A stretch of DNA of 64,000 nucleotides from NCBI RefSeq assembly GCF_004962245.1, contig NZ_SUHQ01000001.1, positions 316,549-380,548 of the forward strand, written 5' to 3'. This DNA is from Mesorhizobium sp. GTDB lineage: Bacteria > Pseudomonadota > Alphaproteobacteria > Rhizobiales > Rhizobiaceae. Shown here in pieces: positions 9,667-17,685 of this stretch. Within the stretch, counting starts at the first letter, position 1. Each line of letters opens with the position of its first letter. The position numbers and the translations under genes were made by a program. The notes beneath the pieces are model-generated. The model saw nothing but the letters and a program-made list of their open reading frames with translations. It had not been told where the DNA came from and did not search any database.

Positions 9667-10247
9667 CAGAATGCATCCATGCTGGCGGCGACCTTCGCCA
9701 TAAATCTCTGCCGCGTTTCATCGCTCGACAGGTTCATCGAATACTGCGCGAGGTAGGACACGGAGGCACCCGGCTTGACCGTGGCGCGCAGCACACGGCT
9801 GACCAGCTTGCGCGGTGGGTCACCCATCAGCATGGCACGGAACCGGCTGCCGCCATAGGTGGTGACCGCCGCCACCTTGCGAATGTTGTGCAGCGACGGC
9901 TGCACCTTGCCATTGACCAGCTTGAACGAGACGCCAGGCAGGAAGACGCGGTCGAAAAAACCTTTCAGGATCGCAGGATAACCGAAGTTCCACACCGGGA
10001 ACGACAGCACCAGCGCCTCGGCCTTTTGCAGCCTCGCGACATAAGCGGCTGCCGGATCATCGGCGCCGCGCTCGTCGTGATAACCGAGCCGCTCAGCGCG
10101 AGTCAGCCGAGGATCGAAATTCTCCGCATAGAGATCGCAATCGTCGACGCCGTGGCCGGCGGCCGTCAGCCGCTCGACGATCATCTGGTGCAGACCGGCA
10201 TTGAAGCTGGTCTCCACCGGATGGGCGTAGAGAACGAGGATGTTCAT
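9666..10247 (-). CDS. Flavodoxin-fold NAD(P)H:quinone oxidoreductase (paralogue)
   Basis: Encodes 193 aa from the ATG at 10247, which shares one base with the upstream stop; a GTG at 10250 would give one more residue. It begins NILVLYAHPVETSFNAGLHQ and contains FPVWNFGYPAILKGFFDRVF near residues 84-103, the counterpart of the WWYG loop in its neighbour. The residues lining the flavin differ between the two copies, which argues for different partners rather than simple redundancy. It is coupled to both flanking genes by overlapping stops and starts. Confidence 0.82.
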   Translation of the reverse strand: MNILVLYAHPVETSFNAGLHQMIVERLTAAGHGVDDCDLYAENFDPRLTRAERLGYHDERGADDPAAAYVARLQKAEALVLSFPVWNFGYPAILKGFFDRVFLPGVSFKLVNGKVQPSLHNIRKVAAVTTYGGSRFRAMLMGDPPRKLVSRVLRATVKPGASVSYLAQYSMNLSSDETRQRFMAKVAASMDAF

Positions 10248-11647
10248 CACCCCGCCTTCTGCAACCCCTTGAACAGGAACGACCTGCCCGAGCGATAGTC
10301 GTAGTCCGGGTTTTCCCAGGCGATCATCTTACCGGGATTGAGCAGCCCTTGCGGATCGGTTTCGCGCTTGAAGGCGAGCTGCACCTCGTCCGTCTGCTTC
10401 ATGCCGCCCTCTTCCAGCGTGTAGCGGTGCGGATTGAAGACCCAGCAGCCATTGTCCTCGTGGATGCGGATGATCTCGTCCAGCCGCTCCGCCGTGGTGA
10501 AGCGGACCAGCGGCAGTCCGGCGACGCCAATCGAACCGTCGAAGCGGATGAACTCCAGATGCGCCGGCACCTCGTCGCCAAAGCGGTCGATCATCGCCTT
10601 GACGTGAGCGAGGTGATCCGGCGAGGGATAGCGGATCTGCAGGTATGTGATATCGGGATCGACCCTGATGGCGCGCAGCGTCGTGTGGTTCCAGGTCAGC
10701 TCATAGGCCGGCGGCAGGCCCTTGAGATCGGCCTCCTTGTCGGCACGGAAGACGATCTCGCCCCTGCTGCGCGCCGTGAAGGCGACAAAGGCGTCCATCG
10801 CATGCGGCGCGATCATCAGGACGACGATGCTCTGCTCGCGCCGGAAGAATCTTTGGTGCCGCTTGAAATAGTCATAGGGGATAGGAGCGGCGATCGGCGT
10901 GATCAGCTTCGCCAGAATGCCGTCCTGGATGGCGAGATCGTTGCCGAAGCCGGCTGCATCCATGAAATCGTCGAAGCCGACGATGACATCGACCCAGTCG
11001 TATGCCGCCGTCAGCGGCATCTCGACCTCGGTGATGATGCCGTTGGTGCCGTAGGCATGCATGACCTTCAGCACCTCCTCGCCGGTAAGATCCATGGTGC
11101 GAGGCTCCGCCTCCATCGTCACGGTCCTCAGCCGGATGACATTGCCGAGATCGCGCAGGCCACCCCAGCGGATCGAGCCGACACCGCCCGAACCGCCGGC
11201 GACAAAGCCGCCGATCGATGCGGTGTTATAAGTCGATGGCGACATTCGCAGTTCCTGGCCGGAATGCGCGCGCGTCGCTCTGTCGATGTCGGCGAGGACA
11301 GCGCCGGGTCCGGTCACGACGCGGCCGGGCGCAATCGTCTTGACCGCGTTCATCTCGGCGAGATTGAGCACGACGCCACCGGACAAAGGCATCGCCTGCC
11401 CGTAATTGCCGGTACCGCTGCCGCGCGGCGTCACCGGAATGCCGTGCCGGTGGCAGGCGGCAAGCACGCGGATCACCTCGTCTTCCGTCTTCGGCGTCAC
11501 GATCAGGTCGCCGGTCACATGGTCGAGTTGTTGCTTCAGCACCGGACTGTACCAGTAGAAATCGCGGCTCTTCTGCTGGACGATCGCCGGATGGTCGTCG
11601 ATCTTCAAACCGTCGAGGTCGCGCTTCAGTGCCGAAATGTCCATCAT
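10247..11647 (-). CDS. FAD-binding PCMH-type oxidoreductase (GlcD / D-lactate dehydrogenase-like)
   Basis: Encodes 466 aa from the ATG at 11647 (ATGA overlap with the amidohydrolase stop); a second ATG follows directly. The PCMH FAD domain is visible as TPRGSGTGNYGQAMPLSGGVVLN and the glycine-rich SIGGFVAGGSGGVGSIRWGGLRD. A GlcD-like C-terminal domain ends with NPHRYTLEEGG and LLNPGKM. Such enzymes oxidise 2-hydroxy acids or related substrates and pass electrons to the respiratory chain or other acceptors. The position after a transporter and an amidohydrolase suggests it processes the hydrolysis product. The substrate is unknown. Confidence 0.83.
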   Translation of the reverse strand: MMDISALKRDLDGLKIDDHPAIVQQKSRDFYWYSPVLKQQLDHVTGDLIVTPKTEDEVIRVLAACHRHGIPVTPRGSGTGNYGQAMPLSGGVVLNLAEMNAVKTIAPGRVVTGPGAVLADIDRATRAHSGQELRMSPSTYNTASIGGFVAGGSGGVGSIRWGGLRDLGNVIRLRTVTMEAEPRTMDLTGEEVLKVMHAYGTNGIITEVEMPLTAAYDWVDVIVGFDDFMDAAGFGNDLAIQDGILAKLITPIAAPIPYDYFKRHQRFFRREQSIVVLMIAPHAMDAFVAFTARSRGEIVFRADKEADLKGLPPAYELTWNHTTLRAIRVDPDITYLQIRYPSPDHLAHVKAMIDRFGDEVPAHLEFIRFDGSIGVAGLPLVRFTTAERLDEIIRIHEDNGCWVFNPHRYTLEEGGMKQTDEVQLAFKRETDPQGLLNPGKMIAWENPDYDYRSGRSFLFKGLQKAG

Positions 11648-12954
11648 CCCACCATCAGATCGTCGAGTTCGGCATAGTCGGGCAATTGGCGCTCGATGGC
11701 GCGGCCGTCGCGCACCACGATGCGATCCGATTCGGGCCGTGACAGCAATTCCGTCCAACTCCGTCCCCTGAAGACGACGAAATCGGCGCCAGCCCCGGCG
11801 GCAAGCGTGCCGAAGCCATCGAGCCGCATCACCTTGGCCGGCGTCGCGGTCACCGCTTGCGGCCAGTCGCCGACCGGGTGATCGAAATGCAGGATACGCG
11901 TCGCCATGCGGTACACCTCCAGCATGTCGAGATCGCCATAGGCGTAGAACGGGTCGCGGGTGTTGTCGGAGGCGACGGCGACCGGAATGCCGCGCGCCTT
12001 CATCTCATGCAGCAGCGTCACGCCGCGCCAGCGCGGCGTGGTGTTGTCGCCGCGCCGGTCCTGCAGGTAGAGATTGCACATCGGCAGCGACACCACACCA
12101 AGCCCCGCCTTCGCCACCTTGTCCAGCGTGTCAAGCACCTCGAGATCGGGCTGGCGTGCCAGCGAGCAGCAATGGCCGACGAGGATGTTTCCCTCAAAAC
12201 CGTTCCATAGGGCTGCCTCGGCTATCTTCTTCAGCGAGATCGCCGAAACGGCGTCGGTCTCGTCGGCATGGAAATCGAGGTCGAGGCCATGCTTGATCGC
12301 CTGCGCAAACACCTGGTCTAAAAGTTCTTCGAGGTCCGGCACCATGTAGGTGACGACGCCGAGCACGCCCTTGGCCGCGGCCACGCGTCTGGCCAGTTTT
12401 TCGAACCACTTCTTCTCCCGCACACCTTCGATGCCGAGCAGGCAGACCGCCTGCAGCTCGATCCGGCCGCGCCATTTCTCCCGCATCGTCTCGAACACCG
12501 GCCAGGAGATCTCTTCCTGCGGCGCGACGCTGTCGAGATGGGTGCGCAAGGCCCTGGTGCCGTGCGCGTAGGCGCAGCGCAGCGAAAAATCCATGCGGCG
12601 GGCGACGTCGTCAGCGCTCCAGCGGGCAACGCGGTCGGCGCCGGTGGCGTTCAGCGCGCCCATGAAGGTGCCGTCGGGATTGGGTTTTCGAGGCCAGATA
12701 TGGCCCTTGTCGATATGCGTATGGCAGTCGACGAAGCACGGCATGACGATGCGGCCGTGAAGATCGACGGCGCCCGCCGGCGTATTGGACTGGCGATGCG
12801 CCACGATGCTGGAAATCCTGCCGTCGGCGATAGCGATGTCGGCGAGGGCAAAGCCATCGGCATCGAAGGCTGCGGCAAGGCCCGGCGTCAGGGATGCGTG
12901 AAGCCGGGCGTTGGTGAGGACATAGGAACCGACCTGAGGAATGGCTTCCGGCAC
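11644..12954 (-). CDS. Cytosine deaminase-like amidohydrolase
   Basis: Encodes 436 aa. The best start is the GTG at 12954, immediately after the permease stop, since no nearby ATG fits the conserved N terminus. Metal-binding and catalytic signatures of the TIM-barrel amidohydrolase superfamily are present: FVDCHTHIDKGH (His 78 and 80), LDFHADETD, GHCCSLA and the ASDNTRDPF segment that carries the metal-binding Asp. Closest by eye to cytosine, isoguanine or creatinine deaminases. With a THI5/NMT1-type ABC transporter upstream in the same operon, it probably deaminates or hydrolyses an imported N-heterocycle. The exact ring compound is inference. Confidence 0.83.
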   Translation of the reverse strand: MPEAIPQVGSYVLTNARLHASLTPGLAAAFDADGFALADIAIADGRISSIVAHRQSNTPAGAVDLHGRIVMPCFVDCHTHIDKGHIWPRKPNPDGTFMGALNATGADRVARWSADDVARRMDFSLRCAYAHGTRALRTHLDSVAPQEEISWPVFETMREKWRGRIELQAVCLLGIEGVREKKWFEKLARRVAAAKGVLGVVTYMVPDLEELLDQVFAQAIKHGLDLDFHADETDAVSAISLKKIAEAALWNGFEGNILVGHCCSLARQPDLEVLDTLDKVAKAGLGVVSLPMCNLYLQDRRGDNTTPRWRGVTLLHEMKARGIPVAVASDNTRDPFYAYGDLDMLEVYRMATRILHFDHPVGDWPQAVTATPAKVMRLDGFGTLAAGAGADFVVFRGRSWTELLSRPESDRIVVRDGRAIERQLPDYAELDDLMVG

Positions 12955-12955
12955 T

Positions 12956-13807
12956 CTACCGCTCCTGCTTCAGCGCACTTTCGTGCCAGCGCCGCAAGAT
13001 GAGATGCGAAATCAGCGACAGCACCAGGAAGATCAGGATGCCGGTGAACGAGATCAGGATCAGCGCTGCGAACAGCCGCGGTGCGTTGAGCCGGTAGCCG
13101 GCCTCGATGATACGCGAGGCAAGGCCGGACGACTGGCCGGTGGCACCGGCCACGAACTCCGCCACCACCGCACCGATCAACGACAGGCCGCCGGCGATCT
13201 TCAAGCCGCCGAGGAAATAGGGCATCGCCGCCGGCAGGCGCAGATAGCGCAATTGCTGCCAGCGGGTCGCGCCGTTCAGCTTGAACATGTCGCGCAGATT
13301 GCGGTCGACGGAGTTGAGGCCGAGCGTGGTGTTGGACAGGATCGGAAAGAAGGCGACGATCCAGGCACAGAGCAGAAGCTTCGTCGTCTGGTTGTCGACA
13401 TAGATGTTGATTAACGGGAAGATCGCGACGATCGGCGTCACCTGCAGGACGATGGCAAACGGGAAGAACGACATCTCCACCCATTTCGATTGCGCGAACA
13501 GCACCGCCAGCCCGACACCGCCGATGACGGCAAGGAGCAGGCTGAGGAAGGTGATCTTGAGCGTCACCAGCAGCGACGAGAACAGCAGCCCGGCATCGTC
13601 GAACAGTGTCTGCAGCACCACGCCGGGGCGCGGCAGGATGTATTTCGGGATGTCGTTCCAGACGCAGATGCGATCCCACAGCCAGATGGCCAGGATCATG
13701 ATCGCCAGCGGCAGCAACCATCGGCCGATCCGTTCGAGCCGCTCCTGGCGCACGCGACGCGCCTCCTCGGGATCGAGCGTCAGGGCGTGCTCTTCAATGG
13801 CCGTCAT
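12956..13807 (-). CDS. ABC transporter permease (SsuC/TauC/ThiX family)
   Basis: Encodes 283 aa with about six membrane helices. The first is GRWLLPLAIMILAIWLWDRI after a cytoplasmic N terminus. The EAA-type coupling loop is visible as the GATRWQQLRYLRLPAAMPYF region (about 180-199). The start ATG at 13807 lies inside the end of the ATPase gene (14-base overlap). It forms the membrane part of an importer with the ATPase and binding protein encoded just upstream in transcription order. This permease family serves nitrate, taurine, sulfonate and thiamine-precursor importers. Confidence 0.9.
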   Translation of the reverse strand: MTAIEEHALTLDPEEARRVRQERLERIGRWLLPLAIMILAIWLWDRICVWNDIPKYILPRPGVVLQTLFDDAGLLFSSLLVTLKITFLSLLLAVIGGVGLAVLFAQSKWVEMSFFPFAIVLQVTPIVAIFPLINIYVDNQTTKLLLCAWIVAFFPILSNTTLGLNSVDRNLRDMFKLNGATRWQQLRYLRLPAAMPYFLGGLKIAGGLSLIGAVVAEFVAGATGQSSGLASRIIEAGYRLNAPRLFAALILISFTGILIFLVLSLISHLILRRWHESALKQER

Positions 13808-14624
13808 GGTGTGGTCCGGCGGTCGAGTTGATGGCGCCGATCAGCACATCGGACGCCTGGCGGCAAAGTGCGGCATAATCGGGCGAGGTGCGGAAGGCTT
13901 CGTTGCGCGGATAGGGTGCATCGACGGCAAACTCCCTGAACACCCGGCCCGGTCGCGCCGCCATGACGACGACGCGATTGGAGAGGAAAACGCTTTCGAA
14001 GACGCTGTGGGTAACGAAGACGACGGTGAAACGCTCGTCCTGCCACAGTTCCAGAAGATCGTTGTTGAGCTTGAAGCGGGTGATCTCGTCGAGCGCCGCG
14101 AACGGCTCGTCCATCAGCAGAATACGCGGCTTGGTCACCATGGCGCGGGCGATCGAGACGCGCATCTTCATGCCGCCGGACAGCTCGCGCGGCACGGCAT
14201 TCTCGAAGCCGGTCAGGTGGACCCGCGCCAGCATCTCCGTCACCGCCGGCGCCGCCTTTGCCCGCGACACGCCCTTCAGCCGCAGCGGCAGCCAGACATT
14301 GTCGAAGACATCGGCCCATGGCAGCAACGTCGGCTCCTGGAAGACAAAGCCGATGTTCGTGCGGTCGAAGGCGCTGCTGCCGCGCCAGTCGAGCAGGCCG
14401 GAGGTCGGCGTCGCAAGACCAGCGATGAGGCGCAAGGCCGTCGACTTGCCGCAGCCGGACGGGCCGAGAAGGCTGAGGAAGTCGCCTTCCCGGATCGTCA
14501 GGTCGACGTCGCTAAGCGCTGTCACGCCATTGGAAAAGACCTTGCCGACGCCGCGCAGCGCCAACAGCATCGGACCATTGCCCGATGCGCTTGCCGGCGC
14601 TTGCGCCACTTTCTCCTGCATCAT
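13794..14624 (-). CDS. ABC transporter ATP-binding protein
   Basis: Encodes 276 aa. Walker A GPSGCGKST (about 54-62), signature LSGGMKMR (about 148-155), Walker B ILLMDEPF and the switch His in VTHSV are all present. The protein belongs to the SsuB/TauB/ThiZ importer ATPase family. Two consecutive ATG codons at 14624 and 14621 make the exact first residue uncertain. It begins nine bases after the stop of the binding-protein gene and overlaps the permease start, so the three transporter genes are co-translated. Confidence 0.92.
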   Translation of the reverse strand: MMQEKVAQAPASASGNGPMLLALRGVGKVFSNGVTALSDVDLTIREGDFLSLLGPSGCGKSTALRLIAGLATPTSGLLDWRGSSAFDRTNIGFVFQEPTLLPWADVFDNVWLPLRLKGVSRAKAAPAVTEMLARVHLTGFENAVPRELSGGMKMRVSIARAMVTKPRILLMDEPFAALDEITRFKLNNDLLELWQDERFTVVFVTHSVFESVFLSNRVVVMAARPGRVFREFAVDAPYPRNEAFRTSPDYAALCRQASDVLIGAINSTAGPHHDGH

Positions 14625-14633
14625 GCCTGGGTG

Positions 14634-15638
14634 CTATTTCTTCAGGTCGATCCCGACGCCCTTGTTGACGAAGGCCAGCGTGTAGGACTTCTTGATGTCG
14701 ACGTCGGCCGGCACGACCTTGGCCTTGACCATCTTGTCGTAGAAGCTCTGGATGCGCTCGTCGGTCATAGCGCCGATGCCGAGTTTTTCCGTGTCGCCGG
14801 AATCGACGATGCCGAATTTCTTCATCTGCTCGATTGAAAACGCGATCTGCTCGTCGCTGATGTCGGGGTTGTCCTTCTTGATCGCCGCGTTGGCGGCAGC
14901 GTTGTCGCCGTAGAGATAGTTGTACCAGCCCTTGGCCGAACCATCGACGAAGCACTGAACCACCTCCGGCCGCTTGTCGATCGTGGTCTGCATGGTCTCG
15001 ATCGTCGTCGCATAGGTGTCGAAGCCGTAGTCGGCGAGCAGGAACAAATTGGGCTGAAAGCCGCCTTCCTTGGCGACCGCATAGGGCTCCGAGGTCACGT
15101 AGCCTTGCTGGATCGACTTCGGATTGGCGATGAAAGGTGCGGGGTTGAAAGTGTAGGGCACGCGCTTGGCCGGATCGAAGCCGAACTCAGTGATCATCCA
15201 CTGAAAGAAGCTCTGTGCCCCTTCGTCACCGATGATGTACTGGTCCGCGTTCTTCAAATCCTCCCATTTGTCGAGCCCCTGACCCGGATGAGCCATGATC
15301 ACCTGCGGCTCTTTCTGGAAGGAGGCGGCGACCACGCGCAGCGGAATTTCCTGCTGGACGGCGTCGAAGGCCTGCAGCATGTTGCCGCCCATGTAGAAGT
15401 CGATCTTGCCGGCCAGCAGCAGCGGCCGGCCGCTGACCTGCGGGCCGCCCTGCATGATCGTCACGTCGATGCCGCACGCCGCATAGGTACCGTCCGCCAC
15501 GGCCTGATAGTAGCCGCCATGCTCGGCCTGGGCGAGCCAGTTGGTGCCGAAGGTGACTTTCTCGTTCGCCGCCGCGCTCAGCGTGCTCGCGGCAATCAGT
15601 ACGATCGCGCCAGCCGGGATCTTAAATTTTCCGTCCAT
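14634..15638 (-). CDS. ABC transporter substrate-binding protein, NMT1/THI5-like
   Basis: Encodes 334 aa from the ATG at 15638. That start gives a clean Sec signal peptide (MDGKFKIPAGAIVLIAAS, cleavage near SAAA-NE); a start 11 codons upstream would bury it. The mature part begins VTFGTNWLAQAEHGGYYQAV, typical of the NMT1/THI5 family that binds hydroxymethylpyrimidine-like, sulfonate or other small ligands in the periplasm. It is the first gene of the seven-gene minus-strand operon ending at 9079, so the promoter must lie in 15639-15892. The pyrimidine-like ligand is suggested by the family and the downstream deaminase-like enzyme. Confidence 0.88.
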   Translation of the reverse strand: MDGKFKIPAGAIVLIAASTLSAAANEKVTFGTNWLAQAEHGGYYQAVADGTYAACGIDVTIMQGGPQVSGRPLLLAGKIDFYMGGNMLQAFDAVQQEIPLRVVAASFQKEPQVIMAHPGQGLDKWEDLKNADQYIIGDEGAQSFFQWMITEFGFDPAKRVPYTFNPAPFIANPKSIQQGYVTSEPYAVAKEGGFQPNLFLLADYGFDTYATTIETMQTTIDKRPEVVQCFVDGSAKGWYNYLYGDNAAANAAIKKDNPDISDEQIAFSIEQMKKFGIVDSGDTEKLGIGAMTDERIQSFYDKMVKAKVVPADVDIKKSYTLAFVNKGVGIDLKK

Positions 15639-15892
15639 CCACACCACCCTTTGTTGGCTCCGGCGCGCCACGCGCCGGGCTCGACACCATCGATTCTAAA
15701 AGCAAGACGCATGCCACCACCGCGGCCGCCCGCTTACGCAAGAGCCGCATGCGAAAGCCGGGCGGGTCATGCTGTACCGAAGGCATCGTGCCTATTTTTT
15801 GAACGCCTGTCCATAATCGCCCTGATAACATGCACTGCATCTTGAAGGCTTGCCCAATCCAGTCTTAGGCTGACGGCAGACTGGAGATTTTC

Positions 15893-16276
15893 ATGTTCAA
15901 ATTCCTCACGCCGAAGTCGATCAAGCCGCCTTTCGCCCGCTACAGCCATGGCGTCGAGGTGCCGCCCGGCAAGAGGCTGGTGCTGTGCTCGGGCCAGGTT
16001 GCCATCACGCCCGATGATCAGATCCCGGAGGATGCCGGTGCGCAGGCCGAACTCTGCTTCACGAATATAGTCGCGATTCTCGGCGAGGCCGGGCTTGGAC
16101 TCTCCGACATCGTCCGCATCAACGCCTATGTCACCGACCGCGCCTTCCTGCGGCCCTATATGGACGTTCGAGACCGCCTGTTCACCAGCCCTGCGCCGGC
16201 CTCGACGCTGATGATCGTGTCCGGTTTCGCGCGGCCGGAATTCAAGGTCGAGATCGAGGTCGTCGCGGCTGGGTGA
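15893..16276 (+). CDS. RidA/YjgF/RutC-family protein
   Basis: Encodes 127 aa, the usual size for the trimeric RidA family. Recognisable features are the SGQVAI segment, the central INAYVTDRAFLRPYMDVRDRLF and a C-terminal EIEVVAAG. The Arg that anchors substrate carboxylates in true RidA imine deaminases is not in its classical context (the segment before the end reads FARPEFKVEIEV), so it may be a RutC-like paralogue. It is divergent from the ABC operon and upstream of a creatininase-family gene. It may deal with reactive enamines or peracid-type intermediates of the same catabolic route. Confidence 0.8.
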   Translation: MFKFLTPKSIKPPFARYSHGVEVPPGKRLVLCSGQVAITPDDQIPEDAGAQAELCFTNIVAILGEAGLGLSDIVRINAYVTDRAFLRPYMDVRDRLFTSPAPASTLMIVSGFARPEFKVEIEVVAAG

Positions 16277-16324
16277 TCGACAGGCGATCTTTCCCGCGCT
16301 AGGTCTGGCCGTGTATCGAAGAGG

Positions 16325-16358
16325 CCACTCTATCGAAAAGGCGACTCTATCGAAAAGG
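16325..16358 (+). repeat. Tandem 17-bp repeat covering the ribosome-binding site of the creatininase gene
   Basis: Two adjacent 17-base units, 16325-16341 and 16342-16358, match at 16 of 17 positions (core ACTCTATCGAAAAGG). The second copy ends with AAAAGG six bases before the ATG at 16365, so the duplication doubles the Shine-Dalgarno-like sequence. Confidence 0.7.
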
Positions 16359-16364
16359 CATGAC

Positions 16365-17168
16365 ATGACCGTTGCAAACAAACGTGTGTGGTGGGGCGAC
16401 TATCGGAGCACCGAATACGCGACCATCGATCCGGAGGCGACGATCGCCGTGCTGCCGGTGGCGGCGATCGAACAGCACGGCCCTCATCTGCCGGTCTCGA
16501 CCGACACCTCGATCATGAACGGCATGCTTGAGACGGTGATCGCCCGCCTGCCCGGCGATCTCGACATCCGCATCCTGCCGATCCAGGCGGTGGGCAAGTC
16601 GAACGAGCACCTGCATGCGCCGGGAACCCTCACTCTGCCGGCGGCGACCTTGATCGAGGCGTGGACGGAGCTTGGCCTGTCGATCGCGCGTGCTGGGTTG
16701 AGGAAACTGATCGTCGTCAACTCGCATGGCGGGAATGAGGAGATCATGGGCATCGTCACGCGCGAATTGCGGGTGCGCGCGAAGATGCTGGCGGTGAAGA
16801 CGAGCTGGCAGCGCTTTGGCCGGCCGGCCGGCATGTATACCGAGCTTGAAGATCGCCAGGGCATCCATGGCGGCGATGTCGAGACCTCGCTGATGCTGCA
16901 TTTCCGGCCGGACCTGGTCGACATGGCAAAGGCCGGCAATTTCGTGTCCAACGTCGCCCGCGCCGAAAACGAGTTTTCGCTGCTGCGTCACACCGGAACG
17001 CACGCCTTCGCCTGGATCGCCACCGATCTCAACCCAAACGGCGTGGTCGGCGACGCCAGCATTGCAACGGCCGAAAAAGGCCGGCTGACCGCCAACCATC
17101 AGGCCGACGGTTTCATCAGCCTCCTGAAGGATGTGCGCAAGGCGAAGCTGGCCGACTGGCTGGCGTAG
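16365..17168 (+). CDS. Creatininase-family protein
   Basis: Encodes 267 aa from the ATG at 16365. Family motifs are clear: AIEQHGPHLPVSTD (about 34-47), NSHGGNEE (about 119-126) and HGGDVETSLML, which supply the His, Asp and Glu ligands of the two-metal amidohydrolase site. The family includes creatininase, the formamide hydrolase ArfB of archaeal riboflavin synthesis and mycofactocin MftE. Linkage to sarcosine oxidase, dimethylglycine dehydrogenase-like genes and a cytosine/creatinine-deaminase-like enzyme favours a catabolic role, perhaps opening a creatinine-like ring. No creatinase gene is visible in the window, so this remains tentative. Confidence 0.83.
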   Translation: MTVANKRVWWGDYRSTEYATIDPEATIAVLPVAAIEQHGPHLPVSTDTSIMNGMLETVIARLPGDLDIRILPIQAVGKSNEHLHAPGTLTLPAATLIEAWTELGLSIARAGLRKLIVVNSHGGNEEIMGIVTRELRVRAKMLAVKTSWQRFGRPAGMYTELEDRQGIHGGDVETSLMLHFRPDLVDMAKAGNFVSNVARAENEFSLLRHTGTHAFAWIATDLNPNGVVGDASIATAEKGRLTANHQADGFISLLKDVRKAKLADWLA

Positions 17169-17175
17169 ACTCTGA

Positions 17176-17685
17176 TCAGCCGTCGATCTTCAGCGCGAAA
17201 GGCGTGCCTTCGAAGGCATCCGCTCCGCGCCCGATCGCCTGGATCGCGTGGATCATGCGGCCGTTGCGGGCGAGCAGTGCATCGGCGACCGCAATCAGTC
17301 GCGGATTTGGTGTCGCCGTCGGCGACAGCGCGCGCAGCGTCTCGGCCAACTCGACCTCGTCACGCTTCGGCGCCAGTGCGGCCGCAATGATGTAGGCCGA
17401 GGCGGTCGAACGGCTGATGCCGGCATAGCAATGCACGACCAGCGGACTCGCACGATCCCATTGCCGCGCGAAATCGAGCAAGTTGCGGACATGCGTCTCG
17501 CCCGGCATGGTCATGCCGTCCTGCGCCACGGCAATGTCGTGCATGACCAGATGCAGATGGTTTTCCCGGATGATCGAGGCCGGGCGCGTCACCTCGGTGC
17601 CGACGGCCAGCAGGGAAAGCAGCCGCTCGGCGCCGGTCTTCGCGACCGTTTCCTCGACTTTCGACAGCGAACAGACATGGATCAT
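17176..17685 (-). CDS. Small protein tyrosine/dual-specificity phosphatase
   Basis: Encodes 169 aa from the ATG at 17685, which overlaps the cobC stop as ATGA; the long upstream in-frame extension runs inside cobC and is rejected. The CX5R catalytic loop is intact as HCYAGISRS (Cys 86, Arg 92), and an Asp in the upstream HD/AVAQD region could serve as general acid. The gene is translationally coupled to cobC. Phosphatase-like genes beside cobC recur in rhizobia. A role in cobalamin synthesis, such as dephosphorylating a lower-ligand or aminopropanol-phosphate intermediate, is speculation. Confidence 0.75.
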   Translation of the reverse strand: MIHVCSLSKVEETVAKTGAERLLSLLAVGTEVTRPASIIRENHLHLVMHDIAVAQDGMTMPGETHVRNLLDFARQWDRASPLVVHCYAGISRSTASAYIIAAALAPKRDEVELAETLRALSPTATPNPRLIAVADALLARNGRMIHAIQAIGRGADAFEGTPFALKIDG

